A stretch of DNA of 64,000 nt from Massilia phyllostachyos (GCF_021044825.1 NZ_JAJNOC010000008.1:1-64000); one strand, 5' to 3'. Positions 22,693 through 31,858 are shown, numbered from the stretch's first letter. Notes: generated from the sequence alone by a model not told the origin. A program made the numbers and translations.

Positions 22693-24822
22693 ATGACCCG
22701 CAAGCTGTTCGTCACCACCGCCCTGCCCTACGCCAACGCAGCCTTCCATATCGGCCACATGATGGAATACATCCAGGCCGACATCTGGGTTCGTTTCCAG
22801 CGAATGCAGAAGGACAATGGGCAACAGCGCCAGGTCCATTTCGTCTGCGCCGACGACACCCACGGCACCCCGATCATGATCGCGGCCGAGAAGGAAGGCA
22901 TCACGCCGCAGGAATTCGTGGCCAAGATCGCCGCCGGCCGCCCGCAATATCTGAACGGCTTCCATATCGCCTTCGACAACTGGTACTCGACCGATTCGCC
23001 GGAAAACGTCGAACTCTCGCAGGGCATCTACCGCAAGTTGCGCGACGCCGGCCTGATCGTGACGAAAACCGTCGACCGCTTCTACGACCCGGTCAAGGGC
23101 ATGTTCCTGGCCGACCGCAACATCAAGGGCGAGTGCCCGGTCTGCCACGCCAAGGACCAGTACGGCGACAACTGCGAAGTCTGCGGCGCCGCCTACCAGC
23201 CGACCGAGCTGATCAACCCGTTCTCGGTCTTCACCCAGGCCACCCCGATCCTGAAGCCATCGGAACAGTATTTCTTCAAGCTGTCCGACCCGCGCTGCTT
23301 CACCTTCCTCAAGGAATGGCTGAACACCCCGGGCCGCCTGCAGCCGGAGATGGTGAACAAGGTCTCGGAATGGCTGGGCGAATCCGGCGAGAAGCTGGCC
23401 GACTGGGACATTTCCCGTGACGCGCCCTATTTCGGCATCCCGATTCCCGATGCGCCGGGCAAGTTCTTCTATGTGTGGCTGGACGCGCCGGTCGGCTACC
23501 TGGCCTCGCTGAAGAATTACTTCAGCAAGCAAGGCATCGATTTCGAGTCCTTCCTGAAGGATCCGGGCGCCGAGCAGGTGCACTTCATCGGCAAGGACAT
23601 CGTCTCCTTCCACCTGCTGTTCTGGCCGGCCATGCTGAACTTCAGCGGCCACCCGATCATCGACAAGCTGAAGGTCGCCGTCCACGGCCACCTGACCGTC
23701 AACAACGAAAAGATGTCGAAGTCGCGCGGCACCGGCATCTCGCCGCTGCGCTACCTGGAACTGGGCATGAACCCGGAATGGCTGCGCTATTACCTGGCGT
23801 TCAAGTTGAATGCCAAGGTCGAGGACCTGGACTTCAACGGCGACGACTTCGTGGCCCGCGTGAACAGCGACCTGATCGGCAAGTACGTCAACATCGCCAG
23901 CCGCTGCGCCGGCTTCATCGCCAAGAAATTCGACGGCAAGCTGGCCGACACCCTGTCGCCGACCGCCCGCGAGTGGATCTGCAAGGCCCTGATGAACGAA
24001 GGCGCCGAGCGCCAGGCCAGCATCTCCGCGGCATTCGAAGCGCGCGAATACGGCCGCGCCCTGCGCGAGATCATGGAGATCGCCGACGTCGTCAACCAGT
24101 ACGTGGACGAGTACAAGCCGTGGCTGCTGGCCAAGGACGAGGCCAAGGCTGCTGAACTGCACGACGTCTGCACCACCGCCCTGATCCTGTTCCGCCAGCT
24201 GACCATCATGCTCTCGCCGGTCCTGCCGCACATCGGCGCGCGTGTCAGCGAATTCCTGGGCGACGGCGCCTACACCTGGGCCGACACCCACGGCGCCGCC
24301 GTCTACGAATCGATGCTCGGCCGCACCATCGGCGCCTACAGCCACCTGATCCAGCGCGTGGATGCGAAGATGGTCGAGAACCTGTTCGACAAGCCGGCCG
24401 TGGCCGCCGTCGCCGCCCCTGCCGCCGTCGAGGCGGCACCTGTCGCTGCCGCACCGGCCGGCGATATCGAGGAACTGGCCCCGGAAATCTCGATCGACGA
24501 TTTCCTGAAGATCGACCTGCGCGTGGCCAAGATCGTCAACTGCGAACACGTCGAAGGCGCCGGCAAGCTGCTGCGCCTGACCCTGGATGTGGGCGAAGGC
24601 CGCTACCGCAATGTGTTCTCGGGGATCAAGTCGGCGTACAAGCCGGAAGAATTGGTCGGCCGGCTGACCGTCATGGTCGCCAACCTGGCGCCGCGCAAGA
24701 TGAAGTTCGGGGTGTCGGAGGGGATGGTGCTGTGTGCCTCCGCGGCGGACGAGAAGGCGAATCCGGGCTTGTATTTGCTGGATCCGCAGGCGGGGGCGAC
24801 GCCGGGGATGCGGATTCGCTAA
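22693..24822 (+). CDS. metG: methionine--tRNA ligase
   Basis: A 709-residue class Ia synthetase. AAFHIGHMMEY is the HIGH motif, KMSKSRG the KMSKS loop, and CPVCHAKDQYGDNCEVCG a four-cysteine zinc knuckle. After an Ala/Pro-rich linker comes a C-terminal tRNA-binding domain of about 105 residues (from ISIDDFLKIDLRVAKI), as in E. coli MetG, where it mediates dimerisation. The start is ATG 22693. A TAAAAT (22655-22660) may be its -10. Confidence 0.97.
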   Translation: MTRKLFVTTALPYANAAFHIGHMMEYIQADIWVRFQRMQKDNGQQRQVHFVCADDTHGTPIMIAAEKEGITPQEFVAKIAAGRPQYLNGFHIAFDNWYSTDSPENVELSQGIYRKLRDAGLIVTKTVDRFYDPVKGMFLADRNIKGECPVCHAKDQYGDNCEVCGAAYQPTELINPFSVFTQATPILKPSEQYFFKLSDPRCFTFLKEWLNTPGRLQPEMVNKVSEWLGESGEKLADWDISRDAPYFGIPIPDAPGKFFYVWLDAPVGYLASLKNYFSKQGIDFESFLKDPGAEQVHFIGKDIVSFHLLFWPAMLNFSGHPIIDKLKVAVHGHLTVNNEKMSKSRGTGISPLRYLELGMNPEWLRYYLAFKLNAKVEDLDFNGDDFVARVNSDLIGKYVNIASRCAGFIAKKFDGKLADTLSPTAREWICKALMNEGAERQASISAAFEAREYGRALREIMEIADVVNQYVDEYKPWLLAKDEAKAAELHDVCTTALILFRQLTIMLSPVLPHIGARVSEFLGDGAYTWADTHGAAVYESMLGRTIGAYSHLIQRVDAKMVENLFDKPAVAAVAAPAAVEAAPVAAAPAGDIEELAPEISIDDFLKIDLRVAKIVNCEHVEGAGKLLRLTLDVGEGRYRNVFSGIKSAYKPEELVGRLTVMVANLAPRKMKFGVSEGMVLCASAADEKANPGLYLLDPQAGATPGMRIR

Positions 24823-24835
24823 CACTGTTCACATA

Positions 24836-24968
24836 AACTTGGGCGATATGATGCCAGTGGCATCATATCGGCCTTCGCCGGAACGACGTGCTGAGGAAGC
24901 AGGCCATAAAAGCTGTTCCCTGCGCTAGCCTCACAACCGTCATCCCGGCGAAGGCCGGGATCCAAGTT
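24836..24968. repeat. composite hairpin repeat of the CCGGCGAAGGCCGGGATCCA type, copy 1
   Basis: Outer ends AACTTGG and CCAAGTT, then GGCCTTCGCCGG and CCGGCGAAGGCC, pair across the element. The left arm carries an inserted perfect hairpin CGATATGATGCC-AGT-GGCATCATATCG (24844-24870). It lies between metG and the next gene on the same strand. The rest of 24823-25132 holds a TATAAT at 25044-25049, a plausible -10 for the downstream gene. Confidence 0.7.
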
Positions 24969-25132
24969 CGCCGCGCCCCGCCGCCGCCTCCCCGCAGCAA
25001 CCACCCCAACCCCCAAAATCAATCCCCCACCCGTCAGCGGCGTTATAATGCCACGTTATTTTTCTGAAACCCGCGCCCCTACGGCCCTCGCCGGCAGGCC
25101 TCTTCAGACCAACAAGATAGGTAGATAATAAG

Positions 25133-26449
25133 ATGACCGAATTCACTCCCCTCCGCCATATTCCCACCGCCAATGTGTTCCGCAAGGGCGACGTCTTCGT
25201 CCTGTTCGGCGAACTGTTCGGCCGCGGCTATGTGAATGGCCTGATCGACGAGGCGCGTGCCGCCGGGATGACCATTGTCGGCATCACCGTCGGCCGCCGT
25301 GACGAATCCGGCGCCCTGCGCGCCTTGAACGCGGAAGAACACGCCGAGGCGGAAGAGAAGCTGGGCGGCAAGATCATCAATGTGCCGCTGATGGCCGGTT
25401 TCGACATGGATGCCCCGGAAGGCGAGCAGAACCCGACCGAGATGCTGTCCGGTATCACCCTGAAGAGCTGGCAGGAAGACAAGCTGGACTGGGAAAAGAT
25501 CGAAGCCTGCCGCGCCGCCGGCGTGCGCCGTTTCACCACCAGCGCCGCCCAGGTCATGGGCGAGATCGACAAGCTGGTCCCTGAAGGCGCCAACGTCTTC
25601 TTCGCCCACACCATGGCCGGCGGCATCCCGAAGATCAAGGCCTTCCTGGCCATTGCCAACCGCATCTACAAAGGCCGCGGCGAGCGCTTCATGTCCTCGC
25701 GCGCCCTGCTGGAGAGCGACCTGGGCAAGCTGATCCTGATGAACTTCGACGAAGTCACCGCCAACACCCTGAAATACCTGATCGACGCCTCCAGCGCGAT
25801 CCGCGAGCGCGTGACGAAAGCCGGCGGCGAAGTGCGCTACACCGCCTACGGCTACCACGGCACCGAGATCCTCATCAAGGGCGAATACCTCTGGCAGACC
25901 TACACCAACTACACCCAGGGCTACGCCAAGATGCGCCTGGAGTCGGTGGCCGAGGCGGCCTGGAAGAGCGGCGTGTTCGCAACCGTCTTCAACTGCCCGG
26001 AAATCCGCACCAACTCCTCCGACATCTTCGTCGGTGTCGAGCTGTCGCTGTTCCCGCTTCTCATCGCGCTGAAAAAAGAAGGCGGCGGCGCCTGGGCCGA
26101 CGAGCAATGGGCGATCTGCCAGGAGCTGCTGGGCGAAGGCACCTCGCTGCAAGCGCTGCTCGACAAGATCGAGCAGTACAATAACGATGCGACCAGCGCC
26201 GAGTTCCGCAACTTCGAAGCCTGGCCGATGGACAATACCCCGGCCCTGGCCGACGTGATGATCGGCACCTCGGAAGAGATCACCGGCCTGCACAAGGACA
26301 AGAAGGCGCTGATCACCGATCACCTGTCGAGCCTGGTGCTGGAAGGCGCCGGCCCCTTGATGTTCCATGGCGCGTCGGAAAAGATCGCCCCGGTGCTGTG
26401 GCTCAGCCACGACATCATCGCGCGCCAGCTGAACGCACTGCACAAGTAA
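25133..26449 (+). CDS. conserved protein, possibly FabMG-type enoyl-ACP reductase
   Basis: A 438-residue soluble protein that opens with FGELFGRGYVNGLIDEARAA then GMTIVGITVGRRD, a Rossmann-like strand-turn-helix suggesting dinucleotide binding. It reminds me of the family annotated as FabMG, metagenome-derived enoyl-ACP reductases tolerant to triclosan. I recall the name rather than recognising a catalytic motif, so the function is tentative. No signal peptide or membrane helices. It has its own promoter region and is followed by the conserved DUF3460-scpA-panC run, so it is probably chromosomal housekeeping. Confidence 0.5.
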   Translation: MTEFTPLRHIPTANVFRKGDVFVLFGELFGRGYVNGLIDEARAAGMTIVGITVGRRDESGALRALNAEEHAEAEEKLGGKIINVPLMAGFDMDAPEGEQNPTEMLSGITLKSWQEDKLDWEKIEACRAAGVRRFTTSAAQVMGEIDKLVPEGANVFFAHTMAGGIPKIKAFLAIANRIYKGRGERFMSSRALLESDLGKLILMNFDEVTANTLKYLIDASSAIRERVTKAGGEVRYTAYGYHGTEILIKGEYLWQTYTNYTQGYAKMRLESVAEAAWKSGVFATVFNCPEIRTNSSDIFVGVELSLFPLLIALKKEGGGAWADEQWAICQELLGEGTSLQALLDKIEQYNNDATSAEFRNFEAWPMDNTPALADVMIGTSEEITGLHKDKKALITDHLSSLVLEGAGPLMFHGASEKIAPVLWLSHDIIARQLNALHK

Positions 26450-26515
26450 ACTTGACGGGGATGGGCCGCTTCCAGAGAATCGGGTCCGGGCCATTCCCTA
26501 CTATTTCTTAGAATC

Positions 26516-26725
26516 ATGATCTTCTCGAAAAAACATTCGCTGTACGAATCCGAGCACACCAAGTTCATCAAGGAACTGAAAGCCAAGACCCCGGGCATGG
26601 AAGAGCGCCAGGTCGAAGGCCGCTCCCTGCTGTGGGACAAGGCCCCGCTGTCGCTCGACGAGCAGGAGCGCGTCAAGCAGTCGCGCCTGCGCCAGAACGC
26701 CTACCCTTACCAGACCAAGGTCTGA
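26516..26725 (+). CDS. DUF3460-family small protein
   Basis: A 69-residue basic, charged protein ending SRLRQNAYPYQTKV. It matches what I know of DUF3460, a short family largely confined to beta-proteobacteria and often next to scpA and panC, as here (scpA starts 19 bp after). No enzyme motif is visible and the function is unknown. The upstream 66 bp include an imperfect GGGATGGGCC / GGGCCATTCCC inverted repeat. Confidence 0.8.
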   Translation: MIFSKKHSLYESEHTKFIKELKAKTPGMEERQVEGRSLLWDKAPLSLDEQERVKQSRLRQNAYPYQTKV

Positions 26726-26744
26726 TTCCCGGGACGCGTCCTTC

Positions 26745-27629
26745 ATGCTGCCAGAGCAGGCCGAGCCCATGGCGCCGGCCGATCCCCGGCAGGACGGGGC
26801 GCCTCCCCCACCCGACGATGCTGCGCTGAACGCGGCCGCCGACGCGGCCGAGTCCGCCATTGCGCGCCTGTACGGCGAGCCGCTGACGCGCCTGCCGAAC
26901 GACCTGTACATCCCGCCGGATGCGCTCGAAGTCTTCCTCGACGCCTTCGAAGGTCCGCTCGACCTGCTGCTGTACCTGATCCGCAAGCAGAATTTCAACA
27001 TCCTCGACATCCCGATGGCGCAGGTGACCCTGCAATACCTGGAATACGTCGAGCAGATCCGCCAGCGCAATCTGGAACTGGCCGCCGAGTACCTGCTGAT
27101 GGCGGCGATGCTGATCGAGATCAAATCGAGGATGTTGCTTCCCAAAAGGCAGGACGACCTGGTCGAGGACGTCGGCGACCCGCGCGCGGAACTCGTGCGC
27201 CGGCTGCTGGAGTACGAGCAGATCAAGGTCGCGGCCCTGCAAGTGGGCGCCCTGCCCCAGGAAGGCCGCGACTTCGTCCGCCCGCAATTGTTCGTGGAAC
27301 AGGGCCTGGCGCCGGTCTTCCCCGACGTCGATCCTTGGGACCTGCAGCGCGCCTGGCTCGACGTGATGCGCCGCGCCAAGCTGACCCAGCACCACCGCAT
27401 CTCGCGCCAGGAACTGTCGGTGCGCGAGCACATGTCGGCCATCCTGCGCACCCTGCAGTCGCAGCGCTTCGTCGAGTTTTCCGACTTGTTCGCAGGCCAG
27501 CACACGGTGCCGATTGTGGTTGTACACTTTGTCGCCATGCTCGAATTGGCGAAAGAGACCTTGATCGAGATCACGCAGGCCGAACCTTTCGCGCCGATCT
27601 ACGTGCGCCTGGCCTATTCCCCGGCTTGA
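26745..27629 (+). CDS. scpA: segregation and condensation protein A
   Basis: A 294-residue kleisin that bridges the SMC heads in chromosome condensation. The N-terminal signature FEGPLDLLLYLIRKQNFNI and AAEYLLMAAMLIEIKSRMLL are characteristic of ScpA, and the C-terminal winged-helix region follows. The first ~40 residues are acidic and probably disordered. ATG 26745 and ATG 26769 are both possible starts. No scpB lies next to it. panC follows 33 bp later. Confidence 0.93.
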   Translation: MLPEQAEPMAPADPRQDGAPPPPDDAALNAAADAAESAIARLYGEPLTRLPNDLYIPPDALEVFLDAFEGPLDLLLYLIRKQNFNILDIPMAQVTLQYLEYVEQIRQRNLELAAEYLLMAAMLIEIKSRMLLPKRQDDLVEDVGDPRAELVRRLLEYEQIKVAALQVGALPQEGRDFVRPQLFVEQGLAPVFPDVDPWDLQRAWLDVMRRAKLTQHHRISRQELSVREHMSAILRTLQSQRFVEFSDLFAGQHTVPIVVVHFVAMLELAKETLIEITQAEPFAPIYVRLAYSPA

Positions 27630-27662
27630 GAAGCCGGCTACATTTATAAGCTTCGATACCCC

Positions 27663-28502
27663 ATGAAAATTATTTCCTCCATCGACGACCTGCGCGACCA
27701 GTTGCACGGCCAATTGCGCACCGCCTTCGTGCCGACGATGGGCAACCTGCACGAGGGCCATCTCTCGCTGATGCGCCTGGCGCGCAGGCATGGCGACCCG
27801 GTGGTCGCCTCGATCTTCGTCAACCGCCTGCAGTTCGGGCCGAACGAGGATTTCGACAAATACCCGCGCACCTTCCAGGCCGACGTCGAGAAACTGGAAA
27901 AGGAAGGCGTCTACGTGCTGTTCGCCCCGACCGAGAAGGACATGTACCCGGAACCGCAGGAATACCGCGTGCGTCCGCCGGATGGCCTCGGCAACACGCT
28001 GGAAGGCGAGTTCCGCCCCGGCTTCTTCGAGGGCGTGTGCACGGTCGTCACCAAGCTGTTCTCCTGCGTGCAGCCGCGCGTGGCCGTGTTCGGCAAGAAG
28101 GATTACCAGCAGCTCATGATTGTCCGTAACATGGCGCGCCAGCTGGGCTTGCCGACCGAGATCATCGGCGCCGAGACTTTCCGTGCGGATGACGGCCTGG
28201 CGCTGTCCTCGCGCAACGGCTACCTGTCGAGCGAAGAGCGGATCGAGGCGCCGGTGCTGTACCAGCAGCTCAACGGCGTGGCCGAGGCGCTGCGCGGCGG
28301 CGAGCGCAACGTGGCGGCGGTGGAAGGCCGCGCCATGGAACACCTGGCCGGACGCGGCTGGAAGCCGGATTATGTCTCGGTGCGCAAGCGCATCGACCTG
28401 CAGGCGCCGGGCGCCGCCGACCTCGAAGCCGGCACGCCGCTGGTGGTGCTGGCGGCGGCCAAGCTGGGCAATACCCGACTGATCGACAATCTCGAGATCT
28501 GA
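27663..28502 (+). CDS. panC: pantothenate synthetase
   Basis: A 279-residue enzyme that joins pantoate and beta-alanine with ATP to give pantothenate, the coenzyme A precursor. PTMGNLHEGHLSLM contains the HxGH nucleotide-binding motif and FRADDGLALSSRN the conserved ATP/pantoate loop. Length and start are standard. It follows scpA in the same direction. Confidence 0.96.
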   Translation: MKIISSIDDLRDQLHGQLRTAFVPTMGNLHEGHLSLMRLARRHGDPVVASIFVNRLQFGPNEDFDKYPRTFQADVEKLEKEGVYVLFAPTEKDMYPEPQEYRVRPPDGLGNTLEGEFRPGFFEGVCTVVTKLFSCVQPRVAVFGKKDYQQLMIVRNMARQLGLPTEIIGAETFRADDGLALSSRNGYLSSEERIEAPVLYQQLNGVAEALRGGERNVAAVEGRAMEHLAGRGWKPDYVSVRKRIDLQAPGAADLEAGTPLVVLAAAKLGNTRLIDNLEI

Positions 28503-28618
28503 GTCGGTAGCAAAACATGATTTGTTCTTGCGATGCTGCAACTTTGCAGGAGTTGGCTGTATACTTCGTCCGGACCTGACGACCGTCCAGACGAAGGCCA
28601 CACCAGGGAGCCGCTGCC

Positions 28619-29392
28619 GTGAATGACTCTGCCGCACCGCTGATCCGCAAAGGCCCGCCCAAGCCCGCGGACGCCCTCAGCCGCATCGGCGGCAAGATCC
28701 AGCCGCACGAGATGCGCGACCCCTTCGACATCGGCGAAGCCCTCACGGCGCTGGCCGAGTCGGGCGCGCCGGTCACGGTATTCCCGGCCGGCTGGCTCGA
28801 TCCCCTGCTGGCGCGCATCGACTCGGTCGACCCGGAACTGCCGCATTTCGTGATCGACTTCAGCGGCAGCGAACGCCCGCCCGAAGGAAAGGCGACCCTG
28901 GTCGCTTCGCTCGGCGGCAACGCCAAGCTGCAGTTCGAACTCCAGCAAGCCTGGGATCCGCTACCCGGCAACCTGCTGCACGTGGCGGCCGAGTTCCCCG
29001 AATCCTGCCTGGTCCTGAACCGCCGCGCCGCCCGCCGCGTCGAGACCCCGGTCGGCGTCAACTACACCGCCAGCTTTCGCCTGCAGGGCCGGCAGTTCGA
29101 CCTGCCCCTCTACGATTTCTCCCAGGGCGGCGTCGGGATGCGCGCAACGCCGGAGCAGTGCTTCGGGCTGCATGTGGGGAAGAAACTGGACAATGTGCTG
29201 CTGGAGCTGGGGCCGAACCTGGTGATCACGGCGGATCTCGAGGTGCGGCTCTTACGGCCGTTCCGGACGTTCCTGCTGGGGGAGCAGGTGCAGATCGGGT
29301 GCAGCTTTGCGGCGATTTCGATGCAGATGCAGCAGACGTTGGAGAGGTTTGTGACGACGGGTTCCGTTGAGCGGCGTTCCATTACGCGCTAG
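28619..29392 (+). CDS. ycgR: flagellar brake protein YcgR (PilZ domain)
   Basis: A 257-residue two-domain protein. The N-terminal YcgR domain (about 40-135) is followed by a PilZ domain with the c-di-GMP-binding motifs NRRAARRVETP (RxxxR) and DFSQGG (D/NxSxxG). When c-di-GMP is bound, YcgR slows the flagellar motor. GTG 28619 follows AGGGAG. TATACT (28560-28565) is a candidate -10. It lies just before the motility block but faces the other way, linking the many GGDEF/EAL proteins here to motility. Confidence 0.88.
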   Translation: MNDSAAPLIRKGPPKPADALSRIGGKIQPHEMRDPFDIGEALTALAESGAPVTVFPAGWLDPLLARIDSVDPELPHFVIDFSGSERPPEGKATLVASLGGNAKLQFELQQAWDPLPGNLLHVAAEFPESCLVLNRRAARRVETPVGVNYTASFRLQGRQFDLPLYDFSQGGVGMRATPEQCFGLHVGKKLDNVLLELGPNLVITADLEVRLLRPFRTFLLGEQVQIGCSFAAISMQMQQTLERFVTTGSVERRSITR

Positions 29393-29397
29393 CAAAA

Positions 29398-29425
29398 TTG
29401 GATCCCGGCCTTGGCCGGGATCCAA
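29398..29425. repeat. perfect palindromic repeat of the CCGGGATCCA type, copy 2
   Basis: TTGGATCCCGGCC-TT-GGCCGGGATCCAA, a 13-bp stem without mismatch and a 2-nt loop. It shares CCGGGATCCAAGTT with the element at 24836-24968 and sits between two convergent genes, where it could act as a bidirectional transcript end. Confidence 0.75.
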
Positions 29426-29444
29426 GTTGACGTTGAAGCTGAAT

Positions 29445-30653
29445 TTAAGCCGCCACCGACTGCGCCCACGCCAGCGCCGACAAATGCGCCTTGTTCACAT
29501 CATGCGGGCTGATATCCAGCGACCCCGCCAGCGACGCCACCAGGTTCGAATTCAGCTCGCACGCCTCCGCCAGCGCCAGGTAGGGCCCGTAGATCCCCTC
29601 CCGCCCCAGCAGCGCCTTGACCACCTCTTCCGGCAGCGGCACCGTGTCCAGCACCTCCTTCATCGGCAGCCCCAGCAACCGGTCCAGCAGCGAGAACATC
29701 CCCGCCACGAACAGGTTCTCGCCCTCCCCGCGCGGCAGCGCCATGGTGCCGAGCAGCTCGGCAAGGCGGCCGCGGATCACGGCGGTTTCCATCAGCACCG
29801 GCGAATAGCCGCTGGTGCTGGCGGTGGCCAGCAGCAGCACCAGCCAGCGGTACAGCGGCGCATAGCCCATCAGGGCGATCGCCTGGCGCAGCGACTCCAC
29901 GCGACGCGCGGCGCCGAAGCCGGCGGAATTGATATAGCTGAGCAGCTTGTAGGTCAGGGCCGGATCGCGCTTCAGCACGTTCTCGATCTTCGGCACGTCC
30001 TCGTTGTTCTGCACCATCTGCATCAGCTGCAGGATGGTGCTCTGGGTCGCATTCATGCCCTTGACCGGGTTGCCCGGGCGCGGCGTCAGGTGCAGCTTGC
30101 CGACGAAGGCGTCCAGGCCGAGCGCGGCGCAGGCGTCGAAATCGGCCCAGCTCGCCACAGGGCGCCCGACCATGCGCATCGCCGCGTGCTTGGCGGCGGC
30201 GTAGGTGCGCGCCTGGGCGGCGACGTCGTTGCCGGTGAACTGGACTTCGACGTAGGAGGCGTAGGGCGAGAGGTTGCGGCCCAGCAGGTGGATGTCGGCG
30301 CCGCGGATCGACACCCCGACCCCTCCCACGCGCACGGCCTGCACCGCCGAACGCACGTCCGGATCGGTCAGCTTGCGGATGTTGAGGGTGAGGACGGTGC
30401 GTTCCGGCGGCAGGCAATGCAGGGCGTCGGTGGAGAGCATCTCCGGCACCGCATCGAGGAACAGGATCTTGTCGCGCAGGAGCCAGCCATGGTCGTCATG
30501 GCAGACGTGCTCGGCGACGAAGGCGACCAGGTCTTCGAGTTCCTGGTCGCTCGGGATCTTGCCGTCGTTATGCTGCCACGACAGCTCGTATCCGATGACC
30601 CGCTGCTTCGGATCGAGCAGCGGTTCACGAACGATGTAATTGGTTTGGTGCAT
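29445..30653 (-). CDS. EAL/HDOD signalling protein
   Basis: A 402-residue protein of the YuxH type. The N-terminal half is a degenerate EAL domain: VREPLLDPKQRVIGYELSW replaces the EALxR strand and the metal-binding acidic residues are not seen, so no phosphodiesterase activity is expected. The C-terminal half (from about 200) is an HDOD domain, a helical non-enzymatic relative of HD-GYP. Such proteins act as c-di-GMP effectors in motility and adhesion. It is the gene after cheZ on the same strand, 45 bp on, perhaps the last gene of the motility block. Confidence 0.82.
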   Translation of the reverse strand: MHQTNYIVREPLLDPKQRVIGYELSWQHNDGKIPSDQELEDLVAFVAEHVCHDDHGWLLRDKILFLDAVPEMLSTDALHCLPPERTVLTLNIRKLTDPDVRSAVQAVRVGGVGVSIRGADIHLLGRNLSPYASYVEVQFTGNDVAAQARTYAAAKHAAMRMVGRPVASWADFDACAALGLDAFVGKLHLTPRPGNPVKGMNATQSTILQLMQMVQNNEDVPKIENVLKRDPALTYKLLSYINSAGFGAARRVESLRQAIALMGYAPLYRWLVLLLATASTSGYSPVLMETAVIRGRLAELLGTMALPRGEGENLFVAGMFSLLDRLLGLPMKEVLDTVPLPEEVVKALLGREGIYGPYLALAEACELNSNLVASLAGSLDISPHDVNKAHLSALAWAQSVAA

Positions 30654-30698
30654 GTGGGCGCGTAAGTGATACCTGGCGGATGCGCGGCCCGGCGCGTG

Positions 30699-31337
30699 TC
30701 AGAAACCGAGACTGTCGAGCAGGTCGTCGACCTGGCCCTGGTCGGCAACGACTTCGTTCTTGCCTTCCGGGTTGATCTGCGGACCGTTCAGCAAGCCGTT
30801 GTCGATCTCGCGCTTGATCTCGCTCGGCGCGAAGTCGATCAGCACCTGCACCAGCTGCTTCTCGAGGTTCTGCGCGATGCCCGTGATGCGGCCGATCACC
30901 TGGCCGGTCAGGTCCTGGAAATCCTGGGCCATCATGATGTCCATCAGCTGGCCACGGGTGGCGGCGGCGCCGATGCGCGATTCGTCGAGGCCGGCGATGG
31001 TGCGCTGCGCCAGCGCGCGCCAGGCTTCTTCCGACGCGCCATTGTCGAGCAGGGACTGCCAGGAGGCGGACAGCTCGGCGGAGCGGGTCTCGATCGCATC
31101 CTGCACGGGGCCGGCCGCATCGGTGGCGTCCAGCACGCGCTTGGCGGCCTGTTCCGACAGGCGCGCCACGTAGTCGAGGCGGTCGCGCGCATCGGGGATG
31201 TCGCTGGCTGCTTTCTCGATCAGCTTGTCGAGCCCGAGTCCGCGCAGGCTTTCGTGCAGCGCGCGGGTCATGTGACCGATGCGGCTCAGGACCTCCTCAT
31301 GCGAGCCCTGCGCAGGCTCCGCGATCTGCTCAAGCAT
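30699..31337 (-). CDS. cheZ: CheY-P phosphatase CheZ
   Basis: A 212-residue four-helix-bundle phosphatase that removes phosphate from CheY-P. MMAQDFQDLTGQVI contains Asp142 and Gln146, equivalent to E. coli Asp143 and the catalytic Gln147. The C-terminal tail VDDLLDSLGF is the CheY-binding peptide. It begins one base after the cheY stop, so the two are coupled, pairing phosphatase and substrate. Confidence 0.95.
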   Translation of the reverse strand: MLEQIAEPAQGSHEEVLSRIGHMTRALHESLRGLGLDKLIEKAASDIPDARDRLDYVARLSEQAAKRVLDATDAAGPVQDAIETRSAELSASWQSLLDNGASEEAWRALAQRTIAGLDESRIGAAATRGQLMDIMMAQDFQDLTGQVIGRITGIAQNLEKQLVQVLIDFAPSEIKREIDNGLLNGPQINPEGKNEVVADQGQVDDLLDSLGF

Positions 31338-31338
31338 C

Positions 31339-31737
31339 TCAGGCTCCGGCCTTGTCGAGTTTTTCGAAGATCTTGTTCAGCTTCTCGTCCAGGGTGGCGG
31401 CCGTGAACGGCTTGACCACGTAGCCGCTGGCGCCAGCTTGCGCGGCGGCGATGATGTTTTCCTTCTTCGCCTCGGCGGTCACCATCAGCACCGGCAGCTT
31501 GGCCAGCGCGGGATCGGCACGGATGTTCTGCAGCATGGTCAGGCCGTCCATGTTCGGCATGTTCCAGTCCGACACCACGAAGTCGAATTGCTCGCTACGC
31601 AGCTTGGCCAGCGCCATCACGCCGTCTTCGGCTTCGTCGACATTGGCATAACCCAGTTCCTTCAACAGATTTCGGACGATGCGGCGCATCGTCGAGAAAT
31701 CGTCAACAACCAGAAAACGCATCTTTGGATCAGCCAT
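31339..31737 (-). CDS. cheY: chemotaxis response regulator CheY (E. coli-type)
   Basis: A 132-residue single REC domain. Numbering matches E. coli CheY: Asp12, Asp13, phosphoacceptor Asp57 in SDWNMP, Thr87, Tyr106 and Lys109. Asn59 is also kept, as expected for a substrate of CheZ and a ligand of FliM. It is coupled to cheZ downstream. GGAG lies 6 nt before the ATG, and a 19-codon leader ORF overlaps the start. A second CheY is at 37214-37579. Confidence 0.96.
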   Translation of the reverse strand: MADPKMRFLVVDDFSTMRRIVRNLLKELGYANVDEAEDGVMALAKLRSEQFDFVVSDWNMPNMDGLTMLQNIRADPALAKLPVLMVTAEAKKENIIAAAQAGASGYVVKPFTAATLDEKLNKIFEKLDKAGA

Positions 31738-31789
31738 GAATTACTCCGTTTTGAATCTTGTAGTTTGGGTTATTGGATGAAGACTGCAT
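31730..31789 (-). CDS. possible 19-residue leader peptide overlapping cheY
   Basis: The reverse strand reads GGAGG (31799-31795), 5 nt, then ATG at 31789 and MQSSSNNPNYKIQNGVIHG, stopping at TGA 31730, inside the first codons of cheY. The ribosome-binding site is as good as any in the window, and the end overlaps the cheY start by 8 bp in another frame, which suggests translational coupling. Expression is not shown. The Ser/Asn composition is not diagnostic. Confidence 0.4.
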   Translation of the reverse strand: MQSSSNNPNYKIQNGVIHG

Positions 31790-31858
31790 AACAGCCTCCA
31801 GAATAGCATTTTTGTTGCCGTACGGCGATAAAATGGCATCAATACATCAGTATTCGGA

